Notes: generated from the sequence alone by a model not told the origin. Shown: positions 37,029-52,494, counted from the first letter of the stretch. The stretch: DNA of 64,000 nucleotides from Gottfriedia acidiceleris (GCF_004138285.1 NZ_SCFN01000004.1:62001-126000); one strand, 5' to 3'. Translations and numbers: made by a program.

Positions 37029-37751
37029 TTATATTTTACGGACTAGAGTTGTATCTTTTGCATCACGAACATCCCTCGGATATACACCTAATCCTTTGTC
37101 TTTATCTAAATCTAAGTCCGCTTTTAACTTATATGCAGACCATACTAACTTTGCACAATTTTTATCACCAGTATGACTTGTATTACGATTATTTGCAAAA
37201 TTGTAAGAGTAGTCATCTTTACCTACTCGACTTTTTGCCCAATCGGCAGCTGCATTTCGATTAGCAGTTGAAGTGTTAACGGATTTAACTTGTGCATCTC
37301 CTTTGTCTACTAGTCTTTTTTCGAAATGTAATGAACGAACTCCCACTTTTGGAACAGATTCAACTACAGTTTCAGTATTATAATACATCCCTACATGTCC
37401 ATGATTTAAGTAGGCAGTTTGTGATGCCGTATAGTAAATCTGTCCTTTTACACCTGTTCCAACCGAAACAGTACCACCACTGCCCCCTCTAGCTTGCAAT
37501 TTTTTTTCTGACAACCCCTGAGCTTCATCTTGTTTAAGCTCATTAAAAAGTTGTTCTAATATAGCTTCTTGCTTATCACCAGTGTTTTTAGAAATGGATT
37601 CTACGTCCTTTAACAATTCTTTTTCCGTAACATCGGGTTGTAATGCTAAAATTTCTTTTACATAAGGTAAATCTGTATTAGCATAGCTAATAGGTGTTGC
37701 AGATAAGACTAAACTAGCTGATAAGACACTTACTACGATTAATTTTTTCAT
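37029..37751 (-). CDS. Secreted permuted papain-fold (YiiX/NlpC-P60-like) protein
   Basis: A 240-residue protein with a signal peptide (MKKLIVVSVLSASLVLSATP, cut probably near the alanine at residue 24). A charged helical pro-region (residues 30-87) and a glycine-rich linker follow. The C-terminal domain has histidine H119 in NHGHVGMYYN before cysteine C199 in DKNCAKLVWSAY: the permuted order of YiiX/YycO-type NlpC/P60 enzymes. Such proteins are thought to be amidases, peptidases or acyl-hydrolases; the substrate is unknown. Regulation is not visible. Confidence 0.82.
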   Translation of the reverse strand: MKKLIVVSVLSASLVLSATPISYANTDLPYVKEILALQPDVTEKELLKDVESISKNTGDKQEAILEQLFNELKQDEAQGLSEKKLQARGGSGGTVSVGTGVKGQIYYTASQTAYLNHGHVGMYYNTETVVESVPKVGVRSLHFEKRLVDKGDAQVKSVNTSTANRNAAADWAKSRVGKDDYSYNFANNRNTSHTGDKNCAKLVWSAYKLKADLDLDKDKGLGVYPRDVRDAKDTTLVRKI

Positions 37752-38064
37752 TTAAACGTCTCCTTTTACAAATAATTTTCTATATTTGAAATAGAGAGTG
37801 ATATGTGTCGTTTATTAATTTTACTGTCGAATCATTCATCACAATTCTATACAAGAATATTATATAAGGAAAAGTTTACTAATATTTACTAAATTTTAGT
37901 CTCTTTTGTGACACTTTTTAAGTTCTTGAAATGTGGATAAACAAAATTCAATCCGTAATAGTACAGGGGAAAGTGAAAGATAAAGCTAGAAATTTTTAAA
38001 GAATAAAATTGGCTACTACGACGAGCTTCCTTCACTGCTGCCAATTTACACTTTCTTAATGCGT
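37752..38064. other. Noncoding gap between DinB terminator and the secreted protein gene
   Basis: 313 bp. The right part (38004-38055, minus) contains a 52-bp segment that is about 75 percent identical to 61149-61200. The rest is AT-rich and should hold the promoter of the secreted protein gene. No ORF is seen. Confidence 0.4.
38004..38055 (-). repeat. Degenerate repeat, copy 1 (partner at 61149-61200)
   Basis: Read on the minus strand, 39 of 52 positions match the plus strand at 61149-61200 in a gap-free hand alignment, including 18 of the first 20 (GAAAGT.TAAATT.GCAGCA) and the last eight. Both copies are intergenic. Confidence 0.5.
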
Positions 38065-38097
38065 AAAAAAATCTACAACCTAAGTCGTAGATTTTTT
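38065..38097 (-). terminator. DinB gene terminator overlapping its stop codon (copy 2 of duplicated hairpin)
   Basis: Hairpin with arms 38068-38079 and 38084-38095 and a 4-base loop; the TAG stop of the DinB gene lies in the loop. T run follows on the minus strand. It is 27/28 identical to 35675-35702. Confidence 0.85.
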
Positions 38098-38625
38098 TGA
38101 TTCATTCAGTTTGTACTCTAAGAATTCTTGAGACTTTCCTTTTGGAATACTCAAACTCTTAAATTCATCATTTTTTATTAACTTAGCTATATAAACAATT
38201 TGACCAATATGATTTCCGTAATGACTAATTTGTCTATGTATTGCTTGTAAAACAGTATGGTCTTCACCACGAATTTTAATCGTTTTTAAAACATCTTCTT
38301 CTTGTAGACTCTCTAGTGTGTTAAAAACAACATTCCATCCTTTATTCCAATCAGCTAATAACTCATCCTTTGTTTGGTAAATCCCCTCAAATTCAACGTC
38401 ACGATTTCTCCATGGTTTTTCACCATCCGTCGTGAGAAAATCCGTCCATCTAGAAATCATATTACCACTTAAATGCTTTACAATTATGGAAATACTATTC
38501 GATTCACTAGATGGCTGCAAGTGCAATTCTTCATTATTCAGCTGTTCCATCGAACGATCACCAAGCTTTTTTATCCCTTTGAATTCTTTTAAACTATTCG
38601 AAAGAAATTGTTTTGCGATTGACAT
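38080..38625 (-). CDS. DinB superfamily protein (DUF1572 type)
   Basis: A four-helix DinB/YfiT-fold protein of 181 residues, starting at the ATG 38625 after GGAGGGTCCAGT (the frame opens 36 bases earlier). Signature elements include SNSISIIVKHLSGNMISRW, TTDGEKPWRNRD and HRQISHYGNHIGQIVY; the conserved histidines form the metal site of the superfamily. Many homologues are bacillithiol- or mycothiol-dependent transferases, so a thiol-transferase role is possible. Its 3' end is inside its own terminator hairpin. Confidence 0.87.
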   Translation of the reverse strand: MSIAKQFLSNSLKEFKGIKKLGDRSMEQLNNEELHLQPSSESNSISIIVKHLSGNMISRWTDFLTTDGEKPWRNRDVEFEGIYQTKDELLADWNKGWNVVFNTLESLQEEDVLKTIKIRGEDHTVLQAIHRQISHYGNHIGQIVYIAKLIKNDEFKSLSIPKGKSQEFLEYKLNESKKSTT

Positions 38626-38939
38626 ACTGGACCCTCCAATTTTAAAGTTTCTTTCAATCAATTTTATGAATAGTTTAAAAACTTATTAATTATTTATCAA
38701 ATAATTTGTTTGGGTTTAGAGGGGGAAAGTACACTAATTTAGTTAAAATTTCAGGTGAGAGTTTTTCATTTTTTATGATTTTTAAAGTGAATCCTAATTA
38801 TTTTAGGTGATTTAAAGTTTGGAAGCTTATTTTTGATGAATTTTCTATTGTGGAACAGTGATGTTGATGCGAATTTTATGGTTTATTTACGATTTTACTA
38901 TTTTAAACTGTGATTACAGTCCAAGTTTTTATTTTCACT
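38626..38939. other. Intergenic region pyrE / DinB gene
   Basis: AT-rich noncoding DNA of about 310 bp before the pyrE terminator. It marks the left border of conserved pyr synteny. I see no ORF, repeat or regulatory motif beyond the expected DinB promoter. Confidence 0.4.
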
Positions 38940-38976
38940 CCACAAAAAAAAAAGATGACTCCGAAAAGTCATCTTT
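38940..38976 (-). terminator. pyr operon 3' terminator
   Basis: Perfect 10-bp stem (38951-38960 with 38967-38976) followed on the minus strand by about ten T residues, 13 bp after the pyrE stop. Confidence 0.9.
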
Positions 38977-38989
38977 CCTACTCTAAGTA

Positions 38990-39624
38990 TTAAACTTCAA
39001 CAGTCATCCAGCTAGCATCTTGTGGATTTTTTCTCCATGCAGTTAGTTTTGCTACATGTTCTGCTTCGATTGAACCTTGTTCTTTTGCTACTTCAACTAG
39101 TGTGTCATAGTCAGTTAGAGAATAGTATGTTACGTCGTTTGCATCAAACTTCTCTACTGCTGCTGGAAGATTGTATGTGAAGATTGAAACTACTCCTAGT
39201 ACTTCGCAGCCCGCTTCGCGTAAAGCTTCTACGCATGTAATTACGCTGCCGCCAGTTGAGATTAAATCTTCTACTACAACTACTTTTTGTCCAGTTTTAA
39301 TTGGGCCTTCGATTTGGTTTCCTTTGCCATGGCCTTTTGCAGAGCTACGAACATAAACCATTGGTAATTCCATTAAATCACTTGTCCATGCTGCGTGTGG
39401 AATTCCAGCAGTCGCTGTACCTGCGATTACATCTACGTTACCAAATTTAGTTTGGATTAGTTCTACTAAGCCTTTTGCAATATTTTTACGAATTTCTGGA
39501 TAGCCAAGAGTTAGGCGATTATCACAATAGATTGGAGATTTGATTCCTGATGCCCAAGTAAATGGAGTTTCAGGTTGAAGACTTACTGCCCCAATGCTTA
39601 ATAAGTTTGCTGCGATATTCTTTT

Positions 39625-39628
<4 letters not shown>
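38990..39628 (-). CDS. pyrE: Orotate phosphoribosyltransferase
   Basis: Joins orotate to PRPP, giving OMP. The PRPP loop is [21 protein letters not shown] near residues 116-136; [20 protein letters not shown] near the N-terminus is the orotate-binding region. The open frame reaches 39646, but [10 protein letters not shown] at 39628 follows GGGAGGGCG and fits the family start (212 residues). It is the last gene of the operon and overlaps pyrF by four bases. Confidence 0.96.
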
Positions 39629-42014
<2,386 letters not shown>

Positions 42015-42018
<4 letters not shown>

Positions 42019-45000
42019 ACTAATACGCCAGCCTTCATTTCTTTGTTTGGTAGTGCAGAAGTTGAGAATGTTAAGCTTTCAATTACTGATAATATTGCAG
42101 TTGCTGTATCAAGTGAAGTTAAGCAAACTACTCCGTTTTCAACTGATTCACGACGAATTCTGAATCCATCACGAGCTGGTTTTTTACCTTTTGTTAACGT
42201 ATTGATAACAAACTGTGCATCTCCACGCTTGATCATATCTAGCATATTGTTTTCATGCTCGTTAATTTTGTTTACCGCTTTTACTGGTACACCGTGGTTT
42301 TCTAAATGATTTTTAGTTCCTTCTGTACCGAATACTGTAAATCCAATTTCATGGAAGCGTTTTGCGATATTTACTACTTCTTCTTTATCTTTATCAGCTA
42401 CTGTAATGATCACTGAACCATGTGTTGGGATTTGCATTCCAGCAGCAATTAGTGCTTTGTATAATGCTTTTTGAAGACTTACATCTTTACCCATTACTTC
42501 TCCAGTTGATTTCATTTCAGGGCCTAATGTTATATCTACTGAGCGTAGTTTAGCGAATGAGAACACTGGTGCTTTTACATATACTTCATTACCTTCTGGA
42601 TGGTAGCCTGTTGCATATCCGAATGAAGCTAGTGTTTGACCAAGGATCACTTTTGTTGCGATATTCGCCATTGGTACATTTGTAATTTTACTTAAGAATG
42701 GTACTGTACGGCTTGATCTTGGGTTTACTTCTAGTACGAATACTTCATCTTTATCTGTTACAACAAACTGGATGTTAAGTAATCCTTTGATGTTTAAGCC
42801 TTTTGCTAGTTTGATTGTATAGTCGATTAATTTTTGCTTCGCAGCTTCAGATACATTTTGTGTTGGGTATACTGCGATTGAATCTCCTGAGTGAACTCCA
42901 GCACGTTCGATATGCTCCATAATACCAGGGATATATACATCGATTCCGTCAGAGATTGCATCTACTTCAATTTCTTTACCAGTTAAGTAACGGTCGACTA
43001 ATACTGGATGTTTTGGATTGATTTTAACTGCATTTTGCATGTAGTGAAGAATTTCTTCACGGTGGTAGACAATCTCCATCGCACGGCCACCTAGTACATA
43101 TGATGGTCTCACTAATACTGGATAACCAATTTCATCAGCGATATCAGCTGCTTCTTCAGGTGTCATTGCTGTTTTACCTAGAGGTTGTGGTACACCTAAT
43201 TGTTGAAGTGCTTCTTCAAACTTGTCTCTGTCTTCAGCACGATCTAAATCCTCAAGTGAAGTTCCAAGAATTTTCACACCACGTTCTACTAATTTGCCTG
43301 CAAGGTTAATTGCTGTTTGACCACCGAATTGAACAACTACGCCCATCGGTTTTTCTAAGTCGATAATGTGCATTACGTCTTCAATTGTTAATGGTTCGAA
43401 ATACAGTTTGTCTGAGATACTGAAATCAGTTGAAACTGTTTCTGGGTTGTTGTTTATAATGATTGCTTCGTATCCTGCCTCTTTAATAGCTCTTACACAG
43501 TGTACTGTTGCATAGTCAAACTCGATCCCTTGACCGATTCGAATTGGACCAGAGCCAAGAACTACTACGCTCTTCTTATCCGTCACAATTGATTCATTCT
43601 CGATTTCGTATGTTCCGTAGAAGTATGGTGTTGTAGATTCAAACTCAGCCGAACATGTATCAACCATTTTATATACTGGTATGATTTGATTTTGATTTCT
43701 AAATTCGTATATTTCTTTATTTGTAGCATTCCATTGTGATGCAATGTAATCATCACTGAAGCCCATTTTCTTAGCTTTTAAAAGTACATCTAGTTCAAAA
43801 TGGTTATCTTTAATTTGTTTTTCCATTTTTATGATGTTTTCAATTTTGTGTAGGAAGAAAAAGTCAATTTTTGTAATGTCGTGAATTTCTTCTAACGTCA
43901 TACCTGTTCTCATTGCTTCAGCAACAATGTATAGTCTTTCATCGTCAGCTTTTGCCATGCGAGTAATCATTTCGTCTTTAGTCAGCTCTTTCACTGCGTT
44001 AAGCTCGATGTGACTTATTCCTAATTCTAGAGAGCGCACTGCTTTTAATAATGACTCTTCAAGTGTTCTACCGATTGCCATTACTTCTCCAGTTGCTTTC
44101 ATTTGAGTTCCTAACTGACGGTTTGCCGTTTCAAACTTATCAAATGGCCAGCGTGGAATTTTTGATACGATATAGTCTAATGCTGGCTCGAAGCAAGCAT
44201 AAGTTTTCTTTGTAACTGGGTTAATCATTTCATCCAATGTTAATCCTACTGCGATTTTTGCTGCTAATTTTGCAATCGGATAGCCTGTTGCTTTTGAAGC
44301 AAGCGCACTTGAACGTGATACACGTGGATTTACTTCGATTACATAGTATTGGAAGCTATCTGGGTCTAGTGCCAGCTGTACGTTACATCCACCTTCAATT
44401 CCTAAAGCACGAATTATTTTTAATGATACATTTCGTAGCATTTGATATTCGCGGTCACTTAATGTTTGAGAAGGAGCGATTACGATTGAGTCTCCTGTGT
44501 GAATACCAACTGGATCGATGTTTTCCATGTTACATACTACAATCGCATGGTCATTTGCATCACGCATTACTTCATATTCGATTTCTTTAAAACCAGCAAT
44601 ACTTTTCTCTAATAAACATTGTGTTACTGGGCTATTTTTTAATCCGCTTGCTACGATTTCTTTTAAATCTTCTTCATCGTGGCAAATTCCACCGCCAGTA
44701 CCGCCTAGCGTGAAGGCAGGTCTTACGATGATCGGATAACCGATTTTTTCTACAAAGTCGTACGCTTCTTCTAAAGTATGGACGATTTCACTTTCTGGCA
44801 CTGGCTCACTTAAGTCGTTCATTAATGTTCTGAATAAGTCGCGGTCTTCTGCACGGTTAATTGCATCTAGCGTCGTACCTAAAATTTTTACTCCACACTC
44901 TTTTAACACACCAGATTTATCTAGTGCTACCGCTAGGTTCAGTCCTGTTTGACCTCCTAATGTAGGTAAAAGTGCATCTGGGCGTTCTTTACGAATGATT

Positions 45001-45227
45001 CGACTAACGAAATCTACTGTTAGTGGTTCGATGTATACTTTATCAGCTGTTTGTACATCCGTCATAATTGTTGCAGGGTTTGAGTTTACAAGAATTACTT
45101 TGTATCCTTCTTCTTTCAATGCCTGACAAGCCTGTGTTCCAGCATAGTCAAATTCTGCTGCTTGACCGATTACGATTGGTCCTGATCCGATTACTAAGAT
45201 TGTTTCAATGTCTACGCGTTTTGGCAT
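42015..45227 (-). CDS. pyrAB: Carbamoyl-phosphate synthase large chain, pyrimidine-regulated
   Basis: Makes carbamoyl phosphate from bicarbonate, ammonia and two ATP. Two homologous ATP-grasp halves (residues 1-400 and 550-935) open with [20 protein letters not shown] and [18 protein letters not shown]. Each half has a biotin-carboxylase-like core, and a C-terminal MGS allosteric domain (about 935-1070) is the site expected to bind UMP/PRPP. Length 1070. It overlaps the small-chain gene by 16 bp. Placement in the pyr operon separates it from an arginine-linked paralogue that may exist elsewhere. Confidence 0.97.
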
Positions 45228-46308
45228 TGTAAGTTCCCCTCTCTTTTCTGTGCTTCCATCATGCTCATAAATTCATCAAATAAATAGTTTGCATCTTCTG
45301 GTCCAGGTGATGCTTCTGGGTGGTATTGTACTGTGAATGCTGGGTAAATCTTATGTTTAAGTCCTTCTACAGTTCCATCATTTAGTGCAACATGTGTTAC
45401 TTCTAAATCAGTTCCTTCAATTGAATCAATTTCTACAGCATAACCGTGGTTTTGTGAAGTGATTGCTACTTTTCCTGTTTCTAAGTGTTTAACTGGATGG
45501 TTCGCACCACGGTGACCGAATTTAAGCTTTGAAGTATTTCCTCCATTTGCTAGAGCAAATAATTGGTGACCTAAGCAAATTCCGAATAATGGTACTTTGC
45601 CCACTACTTCTTTAATCATTTCGATTGCTACTTGAACATCCTTTGGATCTCCAGGTCCATTACTTAACATAATTCCATCTGGAGCAAGTAAGAAAATTTC
45701 TTTTGCTGAAATATTATATGGTACGACTGTAACGTCACACTTACGGTTTGTTAATTCTCTTAAAATACCGTGCTTCATACCGAAATCCACTAATACTACA
45801 CGGTGTCCTCTACCTGGACTTCTATAAGGTTTTTGTGTTGAAACTCGTTCAACATGGTTTGTGAATAGTGGTGCATTTGTTAATTCTGCAACTACTTCAT
45901 CAACATTTGCTTCCATGCTGCAGAATTTACCTTTCATCGTTCCAACTTCACGAAGCTTTTTCGTTAACATACGAGTATCGATTCCTGCTAAACCTGGAAT
46001 TCCTTTATCTTTGCAATATTGATCCAAGCTCATTTTGTTTCGGAAATTTGATGGATGCTCAGCATATTCTTTTACAATTAAGCCATGTACTGCTGGTACT
46101 ATGCTTTCAAAATCCTCTAAGTTGATACCGTAGTTCCCTACTAAAGGGAAAGTGAATGTTACGATTTGTCCACAGTAAGATGGGTCAGTTAATACCTCTT
46201 GATATCCTGTCATACCTGTTGTAAATACGATTTCTCCTGTTGTTTCAACTTCGCTACCAAATCCTTCTCCTACAAAAACTGTACCGTCTTCTAATATTAA
46301 TTGACGCA

Positions 46309-46312
<4 letters not shown>
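45212..46312 (-). CDS. pyrAA: Carbamoyl-phosphate synthase small chain
   Basis: Glutamine amidotransferase subunit supplying ammonia to PyrAB. The nucleophile cysteine is in [13 protein letters not shown] and the His/Glu partners in [11 protein letters not shown]. The N-terminal domain starts [18 protein letters not shown]. Two ATGs occur in tandem (46312, 46309); AGAGGA sits nine bases before the first. It overlaps pyrC by four bases (ATGA). Length 366. Confidence 0.96.
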
Positions 46313-48493
<2,181 letters not shown>

Positions 48494-48569
48494 TCATCCC
48501 CCTAAATGAATTTCATCTGTTTTATTTTTGGAGTCTTCTCACTGTAAGAATGCCCCATTTAAAAGTCAA

Positions 48570-49868
48570 TTATGAAGTTAAGCTCTCATCCTTATTTTCA
48601 ATTGTACGATCGCCACCAATGTTTTCTGGTAGGACTAAATTTAGTACAACTCCGATTAAAGCTGATAAAGCCATTCCTTCTAATGCGAATTGATTACCAA
48701 TGTGTATTGCTGCTCCACCAATTCCTAGTACTAGAATGACTGAAGCGATAACTAAGTTACGTTGTTTAGCGAAATCAGTCTTGTTTTCTACTAGTACTCG
48801 TAATCCGCTTGAAGCGATGATTCCGAATAATAGGATGGAGATACCACCCATTACAGGTGTCGGGATTGAGCTAATCACCGCTGAGATTTTTCCGATGAAT
48901 CCGAATGACATGGCCAAGATTGCAGCACCTATGAATACGTATACGCTGTAAGCTCTTGTGATTGCTAGTACACCAATGTTTTCACCGTATGTTGTAGTAG
49001 TAGGACCACCAATTAAACCTGCTATCATTGTTGAAACTGCATCTCCGAATAATGATTTATCTAATCCAGGATCTTTAATTAGATCTTTATTTACGACACT
49101 TCCTAGTACTACTTGGTGTCCGATATGTTCTGAGATTGTTACGATCGCTACTGGTACAAAGATAATCAGTAACTGGAATGTAATGTGTGGTGTATAGTCT
49201 ACAAATGGTACTGAGAAATCTGGTATTGCTATCCATTTTGCTTCTGCAATTTTTGTGAAATCCACTATTCCAAAGAAGATTGAAGTGATATATCCACCGA
49301 TAATTCCTACTAAGATTGGTATGACTGATAAGAATCCTCTTGTAAACAATGCTGTTATGATTGTGATTGCTAGTGTAATTAATGCGATTGCGATTGATGT
49401 TGAACTGTATTTGCCGTCTGCTCCATTCATTGCCATTCCAACCGCTACTGTTGATAAGCTCAGTCCGATTACGATAATTACCGGTCCAACTACGATTGGT
49501 GGTAATACTCTGAATAACCATTTCACGCCTACTTTGTTAATGATTAGTGCGATTACTGCATAAATAATACCTGTGATGAAAACCCCTACGAACGCTGCAC
49601 CAGGTTCTAAATTTGTTTTCGCGTAGATCATCGGAGCGATGAAGGCGAATGATGATCCAAGGTAAGATGGTACTTTACCTCTTGTAATTAGTACGAACAC
49701 GATTGTTCCAATCCCACTTGAAATTAGTGCGATTGAAGGGTTTATGCCGATTAAGATCGGAGCTAATACTGTCGATCCAAACATTGCGAATAAGTGTTGT
49801 AAACTTAGGAAAATCCATTGACCTATATTCGGTTTTTCATTTATCTCTAGGACAGGTTTTTGTTTCAT
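48570..49868 (-). CDS. pyrP: Uracil permease
   Basis: Proton-coupled uracil importer of the NCS2/UraA family, with about 14 hydrophobic segments and family sequences GSTVLAPILIGINPS and TTTYGENIGVLAITR. The open frame reaches 49922 across the upstream attenuator terminator; the ATG at 49868 (MKQKPVLEIN) follows GGAGGAAACAAC and gives 432 residues. It is controlled by the PyrR attenuator directly upstream. Confidence 0.95.
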   Translation of the reverse strand: MKQKPVLEINEKPNIGQWIFLSLQHLFAMFGSTVLAPILIGINPSIALISSGIGTIVFVLITRGKVPSYLGSSFAFIAPMIYAKTNLEPGAAFVGVFITGIIYAVIALIINKVGVKWLFRVLPPIVVGPVIIVIGLSLSTVAVGMAMNGADGKYSSTSIAIALITLAITIITALFTRGFLSVIPILVGIIGGYITSIFFGIVDFTKIAEAKWIAIPDFSVPFVDYTPHITFQLLIIFVPVAIVTISEHIGHQVVLGSVVNKDLIKDPGLDKSLFGDAVSTMIAGLIGGPTTTTYGENIGVLAITRAYSVYVFIGAAILAMSFGFIGKISAVISSIPTPVMGGISILLFGIIASSGLRVLVENKTDFAKQRNLVIASVILVLGIGGAAIHIGNQFALEGMALSALIGVVLNLVLPENIGGDRTIENKDESLTS

Positions 49869-49892
49869 CAAGTTGTTTCCTCCAATTCTCCC

Positions 49893-49989
49893 AATAAAAA
49901 AACTCTTTGTGATTGTACACAAAGAGTCCGAGTGCGTTGCTTTAAATAAGGCAGCAACTAACTAGACCCTTTGTTAGCCTCTCTGGACC
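49893..49989 (-). promoter_or_regulatory. PyrR-dependent attenuator between pyrR and pyrP
   Basis: On the minus strand a PyrR-binding loop GGTCCAGAGAGGCT (49989-49976) matches the recalled consensus ARUCCNGNGAGGYU in 13 of 14 positions. An intrinsic terminator (10-bp stem, 49902-49911 with 49918-49927, then eight T) follows 50 bp later. UMP-bound PyrR is expected to stabilise the anti-antiterminator and stop transcription before pyrP. Confidence 0.9.
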
Positions 49990-50006
49990 AAATTTAAAAG
50001 GGACTT

Positions 50007-50549
<543 letters not shown>

Positions 50550-50581
50550 TTACCTTACCTCCTACTTTTATAGTGTAGAAG

Positions 50582-50676
50582 CAAAAAACCCTCTTGCCCG
50601 ATGGACAAGAGGGTAGCGCAAAAGGATACAATTATCCCTTTTCATTTTTCCGCTTCCTTCTCAACCTCACGGGGTT
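50582..50676 (-). promoter_or_regulatory. PyrR-dependent attenuator in the pyr operon leader
   Basis: A binding loop AACCCCGTGAGGTT (minus, 50676-50663) fits the recalled consensus ARUCCNGNGAGGYU at 13 of 14 positions (C for U at position 3) and is followed by GAGAAGG. The terminator (9-bp stem, 50588-50596 with 50606-50614, then six T) lies 50 bp downstream, just before pyrR. Confidence 0.88.
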
Positions 50677-50703
50677 GTGTTAAAGGTTCATTCAACTGTC
50701 CTC

Positions 50704-50732
50704 ATTATGACCTATAATAAAATCATTGTCAA
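50704..50732 (-). promoter_or_regulatory. pyr operon SigA promoter
   Basis: TTGACA (50732-50727) and CATAAT (50709-50704) spaced by 17 bp on the minus strand, about 30 bp before the first attenuator structure. Transcription would begin near 50697. Confidence 0.8.
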
Positions 50733-50735
50733 CAG

Positions 50736-51644
50736 TTATCTGCGTAATTGTTCAATAATATCTTCTAGTACTTCTGGTATAGGTGCTGAAAACTCTATAT
50801 ACTCATTTGTTCTTGGATGATTAAATCCTAAAACAGCTGCATGTAGTGCTTGACCATCTATATCTAATGTTTTACGTGGTCCATACTTAGGATCACCAGC
50901 TAACGGGTATCCTATGTATTTCATATGAACACGAATTTGGTGAGTACGGCCTGTTTCAAGCTGACATTCAACTAAAGTAAATTCTTCAAATCGCTCTAAT
51001 ACTCTAAAATGAGTGACTGCTTCTTTACTATTATCTTCAGTAACTGTCATACTTTGACGATCACTTTTATCTCTTCCGATTGGCGCATCGATTGTGCCTT
51101 CTTCATGCGGAATTACCCCATGTACAATTGCAATATATTTACGTACAGATGTTTTTTGACGTAATTGCTCTGCAAGCTTCTCATGAGCTACATCATTTTT
51201 TGCAACCATTAATAACCCTGAAGTATCCTTATCGATTCGATGTACTATACCAGGTCTTAATACACCATTTATACCAGATAAATCTTTACAATGATACATT
51301 AAAGCGTTCACTAAAGTACCCGTTTCATGACCTAATGCAGGATGAACTACCATTCCACGTGGTTTATTTACTACAATAACATCCGCATCCTCATAATAAA
51401 CATCTAGTGGAATATTCTCAGCTATTACTTCTAATGGCTTTGGATCAGGTACTGAAACTGATATTTCATCGCCTTGTTTTACTTTATAATTACGTTTAAT
51501 TTTTTCACCATTCACTAATACAAAATCTTCTTTTAACCATGTTTGTACTTGAGACCTTGACCACTCATCATTTTGAGTTGCAATAAACGTATCGATTCTT
51601 TCTAAATGTTGATCCTCTTGAACTGTAAAAGCAAAAACTGTCAT
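50736..51644 (-). CDS. ylyB: RluA-family pseudouridine synthase (YlyB)
   Basis: Isomerises uridine in rRNA, probably 23S sites of the RluD type. S4 domain at residues 12-75, then the catalytic motif [16 protein letters not shown] with the active aspartate and [13 protein letters not shown]. Length 302. The target is predicted from similarity to RluD. It overlaps lspA by four bases and precedes the pyr operon, as in B. subtilis. Confidence 0.93.
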   Translation of the reverse strand: MTVFAFTVQEDQHLERIDTFIATQNDEWSRSQVQTWLKEDFVLVNGEKIKRNYKVKQGDEISVSVPDPKPLEVIAENIPLDVYYEDADVIVVNKPRGMVVHPALGHETGTLVNALMYHCKDLSGINGVLRPGIVHRIDKDTSGLLMVAKNDVAHEKLAEQLRQKTSVRKYIAIVHGVIPHEEGTIDAPIGRDKSDRQSMTVTEDNSKEAVTHFRVLERFEEFTLVECQLETGRTHQIRVHMKYIGYPLAGDPKYGPRKTLDIDGQALHAAVLGFNHPRTNEYIEFSAPIPEVLEDIIEQLRR

Positions 51645-52099
51645 TTCTTAACTCCTCTTTTATCTTCCAATAAAGTAATAATAAATAATAAAATAACGCC
51701 TACACAAAGAGCTAAATCTGCGATATTAAATACAGGGAAATCATAATTAAAAACATATACATGAATAAAATCAACTACTTCTTTACGGAAGAATCGATCA
51801 ATAAAATTACCTATCGCACCACCTAAGACTAACCCTAAAGATAAACCAAGGAAGCGATCCCCTTTTGCGTGCTTTTGAATAAAGTAAATTACTGCTGCCA
51901 CAAAAACAAACGTAATTAAATAAAAGAAGCCCATTTTTCCTTGGAGCATTCCCCAAGCCGCTCCCCTATTGCGATGTGATGTTATGTAAAAAATATTTTT
52001 AATTATTTCAATATTTTCTCCTAAATACATCTTCTTTAATACTGCAAGTTTTGTCAGCTGATCAATTAAAATGACAATTAACGCAATAATATATGCCAC
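51641..52099 (-). CDS. lspA: Lipoprotein signal peptidase II
   Basis: Membrane aspartic protease cutting prolipoprotein signal peptides. Four membrane spans; the catalytic aspartates are in [10 protein letters not shown] (about residue 98-107) and [11 protein letters not shown]. Length 152 is standard. Co-transcribed with ylyB. Confidence 0.96.
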   Translation of the reverse strand: MAYIIALIVILIDQLTKLAVLKKMYLGENIEIIKNIFYITSHRNRGAAWGMLQGKMGFFYLITFVFVAAVIYFIQKHAKGDRFLGLSLGLVLGGAIGNFIDRFFRKEVVDFIHVYVFNYDFPVFNIADLALCVGVILLFIITLLEDKRGVKK

Positions 52100-52170
52100 A
52101 TTTATCCCCTACCTTATTAGATATCTCATCAAATTTTAGCATAGGGGAAACGTTTATACAATGAATAGTA

Positions 52171-52494
52171 TTAGTAATGATTTCTTACAAAACTAAAATC
52201 CTCTACCGTTCGACCTGTTGGAAGCACTTTTAATTTTTCAATTGGAATAGCTTGCCCAGTTACTTCACAATAACCAAATAATCCATGATCAATTTTTTGC
52301 AAGGCAATCTCAATATCATATAAATCATTTTGCATGTCTTCAACGAGTATATGATGTTTATTTGTCTCCTCGAAAATTGAATGATGCTGCTCAATATCAG
52401 AAGAACTTATTGGTTCAGAAAATAAACGATGTAGCAATTCATTTTTAATTAGTTCGAGCTCTTGTTTAATATAGAAAATTTCATTGCTCCTCAT
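52171..52494 (-). CDS. ylyA: DksA/TraR-like protein YlyA lacking its zinc cysteines
   Basis: A 107-residue relative of the C4 zinc-finger regulators DksA/TraR, which enter the RNA polymerase secondary channel. A long amphipathic helical hairpin (residues 5-68) precedes the remnant finger LFGYCEVTGQAIPIEKLKV. Only C76 remains of the four zinc ligands, so zinc binding is probably lost. The frame opens at 52599, but GGAGTG before the ATG at 52494 sets the start. Positioned between lspA and ileS as in B. subtilis. The function in this organism is inferred. Confidence 0.83.
   Translation of the reverse strand: MRSNEIFYIKQELELIKNELLHRLFSEPISSSDIEQHHSIFEETNKHHILVEDMQNDLYDIEIALQKIDHGLFGYCEVTGQAIPIEKLKVLPTGRTVEDFSFVRNHY

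Noticed and set aside
25442-38939. Accessory region as a prophage or conjugative element
   Set aside because: There is no integrase, transposase, phage structural gene or tRNA attachment site; only noncoding repeats and single-function cargo genes are seen.
49087-49521. 144-codon minus-strand frame within pyrP
   Set aside because: It is out of frame with the uracil permease, which has clear membrane segments and family motifs; its composition is serine/asparagine-rich noise.
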